This document shows positions 7,602 to 16,764 of a DNA stretch of 64,000 nucleotides, piece by piece. The stretch covers positions 372,001 to 436,000 of the forward strand of contig NZ_RJVF01000011.1 of assembly GCF_003752175.1 (NCBI RefSeq), in the 5' to 3' direction. The stretch's first letter is position 1, and each line of letters opens with the position of its first letter. A model generated the notes under the pieces. That model was not told the origin of the DNA and searched no databases. It saw nothing but the letters and a program-made list of their open reading frames with translations. Made by a program: the position numbers and the translations under genes. The DNA is from Comamonas sp. BIGb0124. GTDB taxonomy: Bacteria; Pseudomonadota; Gammaproteobacteria; Burkholderiales; Burkholderiaceae_C.

Positions 7602-9301
7602 ACCGATCTCTTTCACGCCGCGCACCCCGTCTGGCGGGCTTGGCACTGCTGACCCTGGCGGTCGGCGGCTGCGCCGTCGACAGCACGCGCCTGGCAGCCG
7701 GCGAATACCGAGGCCAGCGCGATCGCGCCGGCGAATTCCAGGCGGCCGTACGGCAGCCCCAGCAGCGGCCTCCGCTGGTGGTCAACGATGCGCTGCCGCG
7801 CTTCGCACGCCAATCGATCCCTCTGCAGCGCGCGGCGAGTCTGCCCACGCACATCGGCAAGGTGTCGATGCACTACCCGGGGCGCCATTCGCTGTCGACC
7901 GTCGCCGAGCTGATCTCGCGTCTGATCGGCATTCCGGTGCTGATGACGCAGGATGCCCTGGCCGGTGCCGCCGCCTATGCGCCCGGCGGTGCCGCGGCCG
8001 TCCGCGCGCCCGTCGTGCACACGCCGACCACGCCGCCTCCTGCGGAAGCCGGCCTGCTGCAGCCGGACATGGCCGCGCTCATGGGCAACCTGTCTCAGGA
8101 CGACCGGAACCTCATGGAACTCAATTACAGCGGGCCCCTGTCGGGCCTGCTGGACCAGGTCGCCAACCAGGCCGAACTGCAGTGGGACTACCTCGAGGGC
8201 AAGATCGTCTTTTCGCGGGTCGTCACCCGCGCCATCTCCTTCAAGGCCTTGCCCAACGGCCTGTCGTCCAAGGGCTCGGTGGGCTCGGGCGGCCGTGACT
8301 CCGGCGGCGGCGGAGGAGGAGGCTCCGGAGGGGGGGGAGGATCCGGAGGCGGTGGCGGCGGCAGCGGCCTGGAGGTCGAATACAAGATCGAAAGCGACTA
8401 CTGGACCGCATTGCCCGATGTGCTCAAGAGCATGGTTTCGCCACGCGCCTTCGTCAAGGCCGATTCGTCGTCGGGTCTGATCACGGTCACCGATGCGCTC
8501 ACCAACGTCGAGAAAGTACAGGGCTACATCAACTCGCTCAACGCGCAGTTGCTGCGCCAGGTCGTGCTGGAGCTCGAGGTGATCCAGGTCACGCTGAGCG
8601 ACCAGTACAGCAACGGCATCGACTGGCGAGCCGTGGCGGGCACCATCGGCTCGGGCAATTCGTTTGCGCTCGTCGGCCCGGCCGGTCCGGGTGCGCTGTC
8701 CGGCAACGCCGCCGGTTCGGCGACATTTGTCCTCGGCGAGAACTCGAAACGTTCCGCCAGCCAGCTCATGATCCAGGCCCTGCAGGAGTACGGCAAGGTC
8801 GCGACCGCCTATTCCAGCGTGGTCACCACCACCAATCGCATGCCGGTGCCCATCGGCTCCAACTCCACCCAGGCCTATCTGCGCCAGACCTCGTCGCCCT
8901 ACCTGGCCACCGGATCCGGTCTGGCCTCGGGCGGCGGCCTGAGCCCGGGCGAGATCTCCACCGGCTTCACCATGATGCTCACCCCGGTGATCCTGGATTC
9001 CAACCGGGTGCTGCTGCAGAGCGTGGTGCAGATCAGCGCACTCAAGGACATTCAGACCTTCACCAGCGGCGAGGGCATCTACAAACAGTCCGTGCAACTG
9101 CCCACGGTCAACCGCTTCACGACGCTGCAGCGCACCAGCGTTCAGGCCGGCCAGACCCTGGTGCTGGCAGGTTACGAAAGCGAGCAGACCCAGGTCGACG
9201 ATGCCGACATCGTGCGCGGTTTCCTGCCCATGGCCCGCCGGGGCGGGCGCAGCAAGAGCGGCACCGTGATCCTGATCACGCCTCGCCTGCAGGACCTCTG
9301 A
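7598..9301 (+). CDS. pilN: PilN-family secretin lipoprotein of the type IVb pilus
   Basis: 567 residues with a lipoprotein signal: basic start, hydrophobic core and lipobox VGGC with Cys25. Two STN/N-domain-like parts precede the secretin core, which includes VEKVQGYINSLNAQLLRQVVLELEVIQV and ends VILITPRLQDL. PilN forms the outer-membrane ring through which the pilus is extruded. Residues about 229-257 are an almost pure Gly/Ser linker, unusual for a secretin, joining the N-domains to the rest; it includes a run of eight G bases. Start ATG 7598 overlaps the previous gene, and pilO follows after two bases. Confidence 0.88.
   Translation: MNRSLSRRAPRLAGLALLTLAVGGCAVDSTRLAAGEYRGQRDRAGEFQAAVRQPQQRPPLVVNDALPRFARQSIPLQRAASLPTHIGKVSMHYPGRHSLSTVAELISRLIGIPVLMTQDALAGAAAYAPGGAAAVRAPVVHTPTTPPPAEAGLLQPDMAALMGNLSQDDRNLMELNYSGPLSGLLDQVANQAELQWDYLEGKIVFSRVVTRAISFKALPNGLSSKGSVGSGGRDSGGGGGGGSGGGGGSGGGGGGSGLEVEYKIESDYWTALPDVLKSMVSPRAFVKADSSSGLITVTDALTNVEKVQGYINSLNAQLLRQVVLELEVIQVTLSDQYSNGIDWRAVAGTIGSGNSFALVGPAGPGALSGNAAGSATFVLGENSKRSASQLMIQALQEYGKVATAYSSVVTTTNRMPVPIGSNSTQAYLRQTSSPYLATGSGLASGGGLSPGEISTGFTMMLTPVILDSNRVLLQSVVQISALKDIQTFTSGEGIYKQSVQLPTVNRFTTLQRTSVQAGQTLVLAGYESEQTQVDDADIVRGFLPMARRGGRSKSGTVILITPRLQDL
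8282..8370 (+). repeat. Gly/Ser-linker coding tract with G8 homopolymer
   Basis: Low-complexity GGN/TCC codons encode a flexible linker of Gly runs separated by single Ser inside PilN. Eight consecutive G bases lie at 8330-8337. Different Gly codons are mixed, so it is not a simple recent trinucleotide expansion. Confidence 0.85.
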
Positions 9302-9303
9302 CC

Positions 9304-10755
9304 ATGGCCCCCGCATTCCTGCACGCATTGCGCGCGCGCTGGGCCGGGCTGCGCGCCTCGGGTCCGGATCGCGGCGACGGCGAGGCCGATCCCGCTCCGC
9401 GCGAGACGCCCATCCTGCTGCCCGATGCCGCCTGCTACGTCGTGGACGGCACCCGGCTGGTGTTTGGCCTGGCATGGAGTCCGCTGCACAACGACGAAGA
9501 TCCCGAGCCGGATCTGCAGACGGCCCGCAAGGTGGGCTACAACTACGGCACGGTGATTCCGGGGGGTGGCCTGGTGGGCCTGACCCTCGGGCTGGAGCCC
9601 GGCCGCGGCAAGCCGTATTCCGCCGTCTCGCTGCTGGTCGATCGGCTCTCGTCCGCCGAGATCGAGGCCTTTCTGTTCCGCCTCGGCGACCGCTTCGGTT
9701 TTGTCGGCCTGGTCGAACGCCGCCCGGTCTCGGGTTTCGATCTCATGCTGCCGAACCTCGAACGGGCCCTCGAGGCGCTGACCGAGTTCCGCAGCATGCA
9801 TGTGGGCTACAAGGTCCGCCTGGTCAGCAACCTCGACGCCTCCGAACTGCCCGATGCCGAACCCGTGTCGATCGAGCAGGTGGTCGGCCAGCCGGACAAG
9901 TCGGCGCTGGTCCATCGCCTGATCAACCGGCCCCTTCGGCGCGTGGTCGGCCTGGGTGCCTGCGTCGTCATGCTGGTGGGGGGCGGCACGGGTTGGTACG
10001 GGTACCAACAGAACGAAGAGATGCGGCTGCGCGAAGAGGCGGCCCGGCAGGCCTACGAGAGCGACCCCAACGTTCAGTACGAACGCGGCATCGAGAGCCG
10101 GCTTTCGGGTGCCGGCCAGCCGGGTTCCGCGCTGCTCGACCGCTGGCGTGCGGTCGTGGCGTCGTTGCCGCTGGCCAGCGGCGGCTGGATGCTCGAACGG
10201 GTGGACTGCCAGGCGGTCGCCTGCACCGCCACCTGGCAGCGCTACCACGGCAACTTCCGCGATTTCGACGGTCAACTGCCGCCCGGTGCGGCGAGTGCGC
10301 CGGCGCTCAAGGCCGTGGCCGGCGGCACCGACGGAGAAAACCTGTTGGGCATCCGGCTCAGGACGGAGCACCCCACGGGACCGCCCGAGGGCGCACCCGC
10401 CGGGCCGGTTCTGCAGCGCGCCGGCTTGCCGCTGCTGCGTGAAGCCGGTCAGTTCTGGGGCAGCGTGCTGCAGGACCGCAGCCTGGCGCTGGCCGGCGAC
10501 AGCCAGTCGGTGCAGTTGGGCGCCAAGCTGGGCGTGCCGGTGCTGTTCGGCCCGGAGCACGTCAACGTCGACGTCGCCGTATTGCGCCAGCCCGTCGCCC
10601 GCGTGCCCTGGAGCCTGTCCGACGGCCTCTGGTCGCTCAAGGCCACGCAGTTGCCCGCCTATGCCATTCCCGAAGCCCTGACCGTGGATCTCTCGAAGGA
10701 CACGATCACCTATCTGTTGACAGGTTCTTTGTATGCCAAAGCCAAAACGTATTGA
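9304..10755 (+). CDS. pilO: PilO-family type IVb pilus inner-membrane protein
   Basis: 483 residues. A cytoplasmic N-terminal half of about 210 residues is followed by one membrane segment (residues about 213-233, VVGLGACVVMLVGGGTGWYG) and a periplasmic half with CQAVACTATW. This is the architecture of R64 PilO and related TcpD-like bitopic assembly proteins that link the inner-membrane platform to the secretin. It sits between pilN and pilP as in R64; its end overlaps pilP by 23 bases. Recognition rests on architecture and order more than on motifs. Confidence 0.75.
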   Translation: MAPAFLHALRARWAGLRASGPDRGDGEADPAPRETPILLPDAACYVVDGTRLVFGLAWSPLHNDEDPEPDLQTARKVGYNYGTVIPGGGLVGLTLGLEPGRGKPYSAVSLLVDRLSSAEIEAFLFRLGDRFGFVGLVERRPVSGFDLMLPNLERALEALTEFRSMHVGYKVRLVSNLDASELPDAEPVSIEQVVGQPDKSALVHRLINRPLRRVVGLGACVVMLVGGGTGWYGYQQNEEMRLREEAARQAYESDPNVQYERGIESRLSGAGQPGSALLDRWRAVVASLPLASGGWMLERVDCQAVACTATWQRYHGNFRDFDGQLPPGAASAPALKAVAGGTDGENLLGIRLRTEHPTGPPEGAPAGPVLQRAGLPLLREAGQFWGSVLQDRSLALAGDSQSVQLGAKLGVPVLFGPEHVNVDVAVLRQPVARVPWSLSDGLWSLKATQLPAYAIPEALTVDLSKDTITYLLTGSLYAKAKTY

Positions 10756-11470
10756 AATCCGGCGGATCGGCGGTCTTGTCGTGCCCCGCCGCCACTCGCT
10801 CGCTTCCGCCCTGACCATGCTGACGGCCTGCCTGGCCGTGGGCTCGGCGCTGGCGCAGCGTGCCGAGCCCACGGCGGCGATGCCGGTGCCGGTGGCGCCG
10901 CAGTCCCTGCCCGCAGGGGCCGGCGAGGCCGCGCTCACCATGGACCTGGCGATCGAGGCTGCCCGCCAGCGCAAGGCCCTGGAGATCGACGCCGCGCTGC
11001 GGGCGCGCATCGGCCTGCCCGCGGTGTCGCAGCCGGCGCCGCCCGGCCGGGAGTTTTCCGAACCCGATCAGCCGCGCCTGTGGTCGTTGACGGCGATGGG
11101 ACGGCATACCTGGGCCGAGGTCTATTACGACGGGCGCCTGCATCCGCTGGACTCGGCCAACCTGTCGGCCGGTTCGCCGATCGGCCCGTGGAAGGTGGTC
11201 GCCCTGACGCCCGAGTCCTTGCGCCTGATGCGCATCGGTGCGCCCGGGGCGGCCGGTCGCACCAGAGTCCTGGTGGTCAAGCCGCCGCCGCGCGGCACCA
11301 CCCTGGCCAGCTACAGGCCGACCTGGCCGAACCTCTCGGCATCCCTCGCCGCTGCCAGCGGCACATCCGGCGGCAACCTCACCGAAGGTGCGAGGCGTGC
11401 GGCCGAACTGCCCCCCGGCGGTCAGGGCACCACCACCCGCCTGCCGGCCACGCTGTTTGCCACGCCATGA
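10733..11470 (+). CDS. pilP: PilP-family type IVb pilus biogenesis protein
   Basis: 245 residues with an N-terminal membrane or signal segment (ALTMLTACLAVGSALAQ) and a periplasmic body. An extended Ala-rich region is followed by a small beta domain around residues 110-180 (YDGRLHPLDSANLSAGSPIG, WKVVALTPESLRL), similar in layout to PilP of R64, which supports secretin and inner-membrane coupling. The order pilN-pilO-pilP-pilQ matches R64. The start at ATG 10733 lies inside pilO, and its stop overlaps the pilQ start (ATGA). Confidence 0.7.
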   Translation: MPKPKRIEIRRIGGLVVPRRHSLASALTMLTACLAVGSALAQRAEPTAAMPVPVAPQSLPAGAGEAALTMDLAIEAARQRKALEIDAALRARIGLPAVSQPAPPGREFSEPDQPRLWSLTAMGRHTWAEVYYDGRLHPLDSANLSAGSPIGPWKVVALTPESLRLMRIGAPGAAGRTRVLVVKPPPRGTTLASYRPTWPNLSASLAAASGTSGGNLTEGARRAAELPPGGQGTTTRLPATLFATP

Positions 11471-13182
11471 ACATCCTGGAGCGTGCAGCGCCTGGCGCCC
11501 ATGCACACATCACCGATTTCCGGCAACTGCCGGCCTACGAAGACCTGCTGTCGACGGGCAGCGCCAGTCTCGTCGAGGATGGCGCTGCGCGTAAGCTGTA
11601 TGTTCCCCAGGCCAAGATCATGGCCGTGGCCGTCCTGCGCCAGTCCGGACGGCGCTTCTTCCTGGTTTCGACCGAAGCCGAGTTGCGCAGCCCGGTGTGG
11701 TACTACCTGATCAACCGCGGCAAGGCCATGGGCCTGGAGTTCGGCGGTTATGCGACAGCCACGGAAGAAGTCTTCCAGATGCTGAAGTACAAGGATCAGC
11801 TCCCGCAGAACGAGCAACGCGCCGCGCGTGAAGACGCGCGCATGATCCGGCAGATCGTGGCCGATTCCTCGCCGCTCGAGTGGTTCCGGGGCATGGTGCA
11901 GCGTTGCATGGAACTCGGTGCCAGCGACATCCACCTGGAACTGCGCGCCCCGGTGGCCGCGCTGCGGGTGCGGCTCGACGGCATCATGCGCCATGTCTCG
12001 GGTTATCCGATGCAGGCCGTGCTCGACGGCATCTCGGCCGCCTACACCGTGCTGGCCGAGGAACACTCGCGCTCCGAGGTGGCCTTCAACGCCGGCATTC
12101 CGCAGGCGGCCATGATTCCGCTGCAACTGGCCAGCCAGAAACTCACCCTGCGATACCAGAGCCATCCGGCCGTCGGCGGCCTGGACGTGGTCATCCGCAT
12201 CCTCAAGGCCAGCAGCCCGGAGCAGACGCGTCTGCTCACGCTCGAGCGGTTGGGCTTCACGCCCTGGCAGATCGACCAGCTCACCAACGCACTGGGTTCG
12301 GCCTGGGGCGGTGTCTTCATTGCCGGCATCACCGGGTCGGGCAAGACCACCACGCTCAACACGCTGATGGCGCGCCTCACGCGGGGCTCCACACGCAAGC
12401 TCGTCACCATCGAGGACCCGGTCGAGTACGAACTGCCCGGCGTGACCCACATGTCCATCCAGCGCCGTGCCGAACACGATGCCGGCGCCGACCCCTTCCA
12501 TGCCGCCATGCTCGCCTTCCTGCGCATGGACCCCGATGTCGGGCTGTTCGGCGAGATCCGGGATCAAGTCTCGGCGCGCATGGCCATGGCGGCCATCCAG
12601 ACCGGCCACAAGATCCTCTCGACCGTGCACGCGACGTCGTCCATCGGCATCCTGTCGCGCCTGTCTTCCGACGGCATCGGGCTCAAGCGGCAGGATCTCT
12701 GCAGTCCCGAGTTCATTTCCGCCCTGGTCTACCAGGTGCTGGTTCCGCTCAACTGCCCGCACTGCAAGCGGCCCGCGCGCGAGGTGATGGCCGCGCGCGA
12801 GCTGCGGGTGTACGAGGATGCCTTCGGCCTCGATGTCGATTGCATGTACTGCGCCAGCGACGACGGCTGCAGCCACTGCCGCAAGCCCGGCATCGACTAC
12901 GGCGACCAGGGCCGCAGCGGCACGGCCGGCGTGAAGGTCGGCGCCGAGGTGATCGTGCCCGACATGCATCTGCTCGAGCTGCTGCTGGCCAACCGCGACA
13001 TGGAAGCCCGGCGCTACTGGCGCTCGCGCCAGAGCAAGGGTTTCTGCGATCCGGACATGGACGGCAAGGAAGCCTGGGGCCACGTGCTCTACGACATCTC
13101 GCAGGGTCGCGTCGATCCCTATTACTTCGATCGTCTGTTCGGCAGCGCCACGGTGCTTGCGGAATCGATGAATCGCTCCTGA
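11467..13182 (+). CDS. pilQ: PilQ-family pilus assembly ATPase (GspE/VirB11-like)
   Basis: 571 residues. Walker A GITGSGKTTT has its Lys at residue 293; IEDPVEYELPGV, the Asp box and Walker B region DPDVGLFGEIRD, and the His box in TGHKILSTVHATS are typical of type II secretion/type IV pilus ATPases. A C-terminal Cys cluster (CPHC, CMYC, CSHC) between residues about 430 and 480 probably binds zinc. PilQ powers pilus extension from the cytoplasmic side of the inner-membrane platform. ATG 11467 overlaps the pilP stop, and pilR follows after 28 bases. Confidence 0.9.
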   Translation: MNILERAAPGAHAHITDFRQLPAYEDLLSTGSASLVEDGAARKLYVPQAKIMAVAVLRQSGRRFFLVSTEAELRSPVWYYLINRGKAMGLEFGGYATATEEVFQMLKYKDQLPQNEQRAAREDARMIRQIVADSSPLEWFRGMVQRCMELGASDIHLELRAPVAALRVRLDGIMRHVSGYPMQAVLDGISAAYTVLAEEHSRSEVAFNAGIPQAAMIPLQLASQKLTLRYQSHPAVGGLDVVIRILKASSPEQTRLLTLERLGFTPWQIDQLTNALGSAWGGVFIAGITGSGKTTTLNTLMARLTRGSTRKLVTIEDPVEYELPGVTHMSIQRRAEHDAGADPFHAAMLAFLRMDPDVGLFGEIRDQVSARMAMAAIQTGHKILSTVHATSSIGILSRLSSDGIGLKRQDLCSPEFISALVYQVLVPLNCPHCKRPAREVMAARELRVYEDAFGLDVDCMYCASDDGCSHCRKPGIDYGDQGRSGTAGVKVGAEVIVPDMHLLELLLANRDMEARRYWRSRQSKGFCDPDMDGKEAWGHVLYDISQGRVDPYYFDRLFGSATVLAESMNRS

Positions 13183-13210
13183 CCGCCGTCCACCCGATGG
13201 AACACCCGCC

Positions 13211-14290
13211 ATGTCGTTTCTCGATACCCTGAAGATCTGGAATGCCAAGCGCGATCTGATCGTGCGCCGCGCCGATTTCTACTACGACCTTGCCAGCTCG
13301 CTCGAGGACAAGGTCCCTCTGTTCACGTCGCTGCGCAAGTACGAGGCACGCGCACGGCGACGGGCCCCGGCCACCGCGCTGCTCTACCAGCGCATGCTGA
13401 GCGCCGCCATGGGCGGCTCGCTGTCGCATGCCCTGCGCGACGTGATGCCGGCCAGCGAACTCGTCATGATCGACGCCATCCAGGGCTCGGGCGACGGGGC
13501 CCTCGCGCGCGGCCTGTACTTCGTCTCCGAAACGGTGGAGAAGACCGACCGCATGCTCGCCACCATGCGCAAGGCCGTCGCTTATCCCGTGCTGCTGCTG
13601 ATCGTCTTCGCCGGCCTGCTCACCGGTTTCTCTTTTTTTGCCGTGCCCATCCTCGAGGAACTGCTGCCGCCCGAGAAGTGGCCGCTGATGGGACAGGTGC
13701 TGTACCACATCGCCTTTGCGGTGCGTCACTACGGCTTCTACATCGTGGCGGCCGTATTGGCCGTGCTGGGCCTGTTTTTCTACTCGCTGCCGAACTGGAA
13801 CGGACCGCTGCGCCGCAAGTTCGACCGCTGGATGCCCTACAGCCTCTACCGCGATTTCTCGGGTGCCATGCTCATGGTGTCGCTGTCGTCGATGATGCGC
13901 ACCGGCGTGTCGCTGCGCTCCTCGCTCGACCGTGCGATCCGTTTCAGCACGCCCTGGATGCGCTGGCACCTGCGCCAGATCCAGCGCGGTCTGGCCAGCG
14001 AGCACGCCGCGCATTTCGGGCGTGCTTTCTGCACCGGCGTCCTCAGTACCGTCATGGAGGACCGTGTGCAGGATGCCGCCGAGCGGCGCGATCCGGTGGT
14101 CGCCTTCGTCAAGATCGGCGTCGGTTCGATCGACCGCATCGAGCGCGACATCGCACAGTCGGCCAGCCGGCTCAACGCCATCATGATGGCCCTGGCCGGC
14201 GTGGTGCTGGGCATCATGATGCTGGGTTTCTTCGCCACGGCCTTCGAGATGCAGGCCGGCATTCAGGTCCCGACCGGAGGCATGCCATGA
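13211..14290 (+). CDS. pilR: PilR-family inner-membrane platform protein (type II secretion F)
   Basis: 359 residues with the T2SF layout: a cytoplasmic N-terminal domain, two central membrane segments (YPVLLLIVFAGLLTGFSFF and FYIVAAVLAVLGLFFYSL), a second cytoplasmic domain and a last membrane segment near the end (IMMALAGVVLGIMMLGFF). Such proteins form the platform that the PilQ ATPase turns to assemble pilin. Its gene order after pilQ is as in R64, and the stop overlaps the next start (ATGA). Confidence 0.85.
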   Translation: MSFLDTLKIWNAKRDLIVRRADFYYDLASSLEDKVPLFTSLRKYEARARRRAPATALLYQRMLSAAMGGSLSHALRDVMPASELVMIDAIQGSGDGALARGLYFVSETVEKTDRMLATMRKAVAYPVLLLIVFAGLLTGFSFFAVPILEELLPPEKWPLMGQVLYHIAFAVRHYGFYIVAAVLAVLGLFFYSLPNWNGPLRRKFDRWMPYSLYRDFSGAMLMVSLSSMMRTGVSLRSSLDRAIRFSTPWMRWHLRQIQRGLASEHAAHFGRAFCTGVLSTVMEDRVQDAAERRDPVVAFVKIGVGSIDRIERDIAQSASRLNAIMMALAGVVLGIMMLGFFATAFEMQAGIQVPTGGMP

Positions 14291-14796
14291 AAACCGGCTT
14301 TTCCGCGGCCGCTCTGGCCGCGCTGCTGGCCTGGACGCCCCCGGTCGCTGCGTCGGGGCCGGCCCTGCAGCGGCCATTGCCCGTTCCCGAGTGCTTCGAG
14401 CTGGCCGCCCGCCGCCACGGCCTGGGCGTGCCCTTGCTGCGCGCGGTGGCCGAGCAGGAGTCCGGGCTCGATCCACGGGCCCAGAACCGCAATCGCGACG
14501 GTTCGTCCGACACCGGCCTGATGCAGATCAACTCGCGTTGGCTGCCGACGTTGGCGCGCCACGGCATCCGGGCCGAGGACCTGTGGGACCCCTGTACCAA
14601 CGTGCTGATCGGGGCCTGGATCCTGGGCCGGAATTTCCACGCCATGGGGCGAACCACACGTGCGCTCGGCGCCTACAACGCCGCCCATCCCGAGCGCCGC
14701 GAGCGCTACGCCCGCCAGGTGCTGGCGCGGGTGCGGGTCTTGCCGTTGCCGGCGAGCCCCGTCGCGCCCGAGCGCCGTTTGCCAGAGTCCAAATAA
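14287..14796 (+). CDS. PilT-like lytic transglycosylase of the thin pilus
   Basis: 169 residues with a signal peptide and an SLT domain: the catalytic Glu is in AVAEQESGLDP, followed by GLMQINSRW and ALGAYNAAHPERRERYARQV. R64 PilT and VirB1-type enzymes of this family open the peptidoglycan for pilus passage. This PilT should not be confused with the retraction ATPase of type IVa pili. The start overlaps the pilR stop; the gene ends in TAA 25 bases before the HerA-like ATPase gene. Confidence 0.85.
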   Translation: MKTGFSAAALAALLAWTPPVAASGPALQRPLPVPECFELAARRHGLGVPLLRAVAEQESGLDPRAQNRNRDGSSDTGLMQINSRWLPTLARHGIRAEDLWDPCTNVLIGAWILGRNFHAMGRTTRALGAYNAAHPERRERYARQVLARVRVLPLPASPVAPERRLPESK

Positions 14797-14821
14797 AGAA
14801 TCGAACAAAGGGAGTTAATTC

Positions 14822-16756
14822 GTGAGTCTGATCCATGAGCTTGATGTGCAGCCCCCTCACTGGTTGGGGGCATTGGTCGAAGTCGGCTACGACCGGGTGC
14901 TGCTTCTGGTCGAAGCCAGCCGCCTGGAATCGCATGCGGGGCTGGCGCGCGGCGCGCAGCTCTACATGCTCAGGCACAGGCGTTCGGCCGGCGTGGTCCG
15001 GCACATGCTGTGCCCCGAGGCGGCCCAGGTCGATACCCGTTTTCCCTGCCTGCTGCGCATCACGGCCTACCGGGCCTGGCCCGAACCGGGCACGGCGCTC
15101 GACAGGAACCTGGGCCAGCTGATGCAGGCCGACCGGTCGGCCAACGATTACATGCTCGTCGAATGCCGGGTTCTGGGATTGTTCTTCGAAACCCCTTCAA
15201 CCTCTTCGGGCCTGGGTTTCGCCGGCGACGTGGGGCAGCTCGCCCATGCGCGTTGCTACGATGTCTACGTGCCCACGCCCCGCGTGCGCGAACTGTTCGT
15301 GAACGGCGTGGTCGACCGCAGCCAGCGTATCCGTTTCGGCCTGCTGCGGGACGGCGAGACCCAGTCTTATCTGCAGGAAGCCGGCATCACCGCCTGCCTG
15401 TCCATGCTCGACATCCGCGGCAAACGCACGGCCATGTTCGGCAAGACCCGGCTGGGCAAATCGAATGTGGTCAAGCTGCTGGTGCAGGGCATGCTGGATG
15501 TCACGGTCTCCTCGAACAACGTGGGCCAGCTCATCTTCGATGTGAATGGCGAGTACGCCAACAGCAATCCGCAGGACGGCAACGAGAACATCGCCGCCGT
15601 CTACGAGTCGCGCTGCCTGCTCTACTACCTTTCCGAGAAGGTCGGCAACACCTGCACCAACTCGAGGCTGCTGCGTTTCAACTTCTACGAACGCACCGAT
15701 GAAGCCCTGGAGACGCTGCGCGAGCTGCTGCCCGAGGATGTGGCCGAGTCCGACTACGTCCGTCCGCTGCTCACCTGCCGACTGCCCACGCTGGGGGCCG
15801 AGATGTCGGTCAGCGGCGAAGTCGCACAGCACTGCCTGCGCAAGCTCATGGTGTTCTGGACCGTGCTGCACAGTGCCGGCTTTGCCTACGACGAAAACCG
15901 GTTGCGCCAGATGCTGGCCAAGGCCGGCTACGAGTTTCCTTTCAATCCGGGCTTCAGCCATCCGCTGCGCCTGGCCGCCTACCAGGCCGTCAAGGGCATG
16001 GTGCCCCCGCCGGCCCCCCGCAACTTTCCCGACATGGTCGCCGAGATGCTGACCCTGCTCAAGTTCAACCTGAGCTACCCCAACGATCCCAGTCTGCGCC
16101 GCGACGGCCGGTCCGTCTTCGACACCGATGAAGAGATCATGGCGGCCTTCCTGTTTCCGCGCGACGGCGTCGGGCCCTATGTGCTCAGGCCGTGTGTGCC
16201 TTTCCATTCGCCGCGCGTCGACAATTTCATCGCCGAGGTCCTGGCGGCGCTCGACCAGGGCCGGACCGTGATCGTGGACCTCGGCAGCGCCAACGAACGC
16301 ATCATCCGCTACTTCGCCAAGACGCTGTCGGTCGCGGTTTTCCTGCATCAGGAAGGCAAGTTCGTCCGCAACGAAATGCAGGATCGCTACGTGCAGATCT
16401 ACTTCGAAGAGGCGCACATGATCTTCCCGCCCAACTCGGGCAACGTGATCGACGTGTATTCACGTTTTGCCAAGGAGGGCGCCAAGTTCAACATCGGCAT
16501 CGTCTACTCCACGCAGTCGCCGTCCACCGTCAACCACGACCTGCTGGCGCAGACCGAGAATTTCTTCATCGGCCATCTCTCCAGCGAACGCGAAGTCAAC
16601 ATGCTGGCCACGGTGCAGTACGCCTTCAGGGGCATGGAGGAAGACATCATGCGCAGCCGCACGGCCGGTTTCATGCGCGTGTTGACGGCGTCGCACCGTT
16701 TCCCCATACCGATACAGGCCCATCGCTACAACGGCCAGTCGCTGTTGATGGAGTGA
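14822..16756 (+). CDS. HerA/DUF87-type ATPase encoded in the pilus cluster
   Basis: 644 residues from GTG 14822, which has a good ribosome binding site (AAGGGAG at 14808-14814). The N-terminal about 190 residues are beta-rich, as in the HAS-barrel domain. Walker A FGKTRLGKSN has Lys213, Walker B YFEEAH has E529-E530, and a STQSPSTVNHDLLAQTENFF segment fits the HerA sensor/Gln region. HerA-FtsK ATPases form hexameric rings that pump DNA or protein. R64-type pilus clusters have no such gene, so its role here is unknown; pilus-linked DNA transfer or minor-pilin delivery are guesses. pilV follows after only 5 bases. Confidence 0.8.
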   Translation: MSLIHELDVQPPHWLGALVEVGYDRVLLLVEASRLESHAGLARGAQLYMLRHRRSAGVVRHMLCPEAAQVDTRFPCLLRITAYRAWPEPGTALDRNLGQLMQADRSANDYMLVECRVLGLFFETPSTSSGLGFAGDVGQLAHARCYDVYVPTPRVRELFVNGVVDRSQRIRFGLLRDGETQSYLQEAGITACLSMLDIRGKRTAMFGKTRLGKSNVVKLLVQGMLDVTVSSNNVGQLIFDVNGEYANSNPQDGNENIAAVYESRCLLYYLSEKVGNTCTNSRLLRFNFYERTDEALETLRELLPEDVAESDYVRPLLTCRLPTLGAEMSVSGEVAQHCLRKLMVFWTVLHSAGFAYDENRLRQMLAKAGYEFPFNPGFSHPLRLAAYQAVKGMVPPPAPRNFPDMVAEMLTLLKFNLSYPNDPSLRRDGRSVFDTDEEIMAAFLFPRDGVGPYVLRPCVPFHSPRVDNFIAEVLAALDQGRTVIVDLGSANERIIRYFAKTLSVAVFLHQEGKFVRNEMQDRYVQIYFEEAHMIFPPNSGNVIDVYSRFAKEGAKFNIGIVYSTQSPSTVNHDLLAQTENFFIGHLSSEREVNMLATVQYAFRGMEEDIMRSRTAGFMRVLTASHRFPIPIQAHRYNGQSLLME

Positions 16757-16764
16757 ATGTCATG
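16709..16764 (+). repeat. pilV leader, first copy of duplicated segment
   Basis: CCGATACAGG through GATGGAG and GAATGTCATG. In this copy the segment encodes the last residues of the HerA-like ATPase (PIQAHRYNGQSLLME) plus the pilV ribosome binding region. A degenerate copy precedes the second pilV at 18367-18424. Confidence 0.8.
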
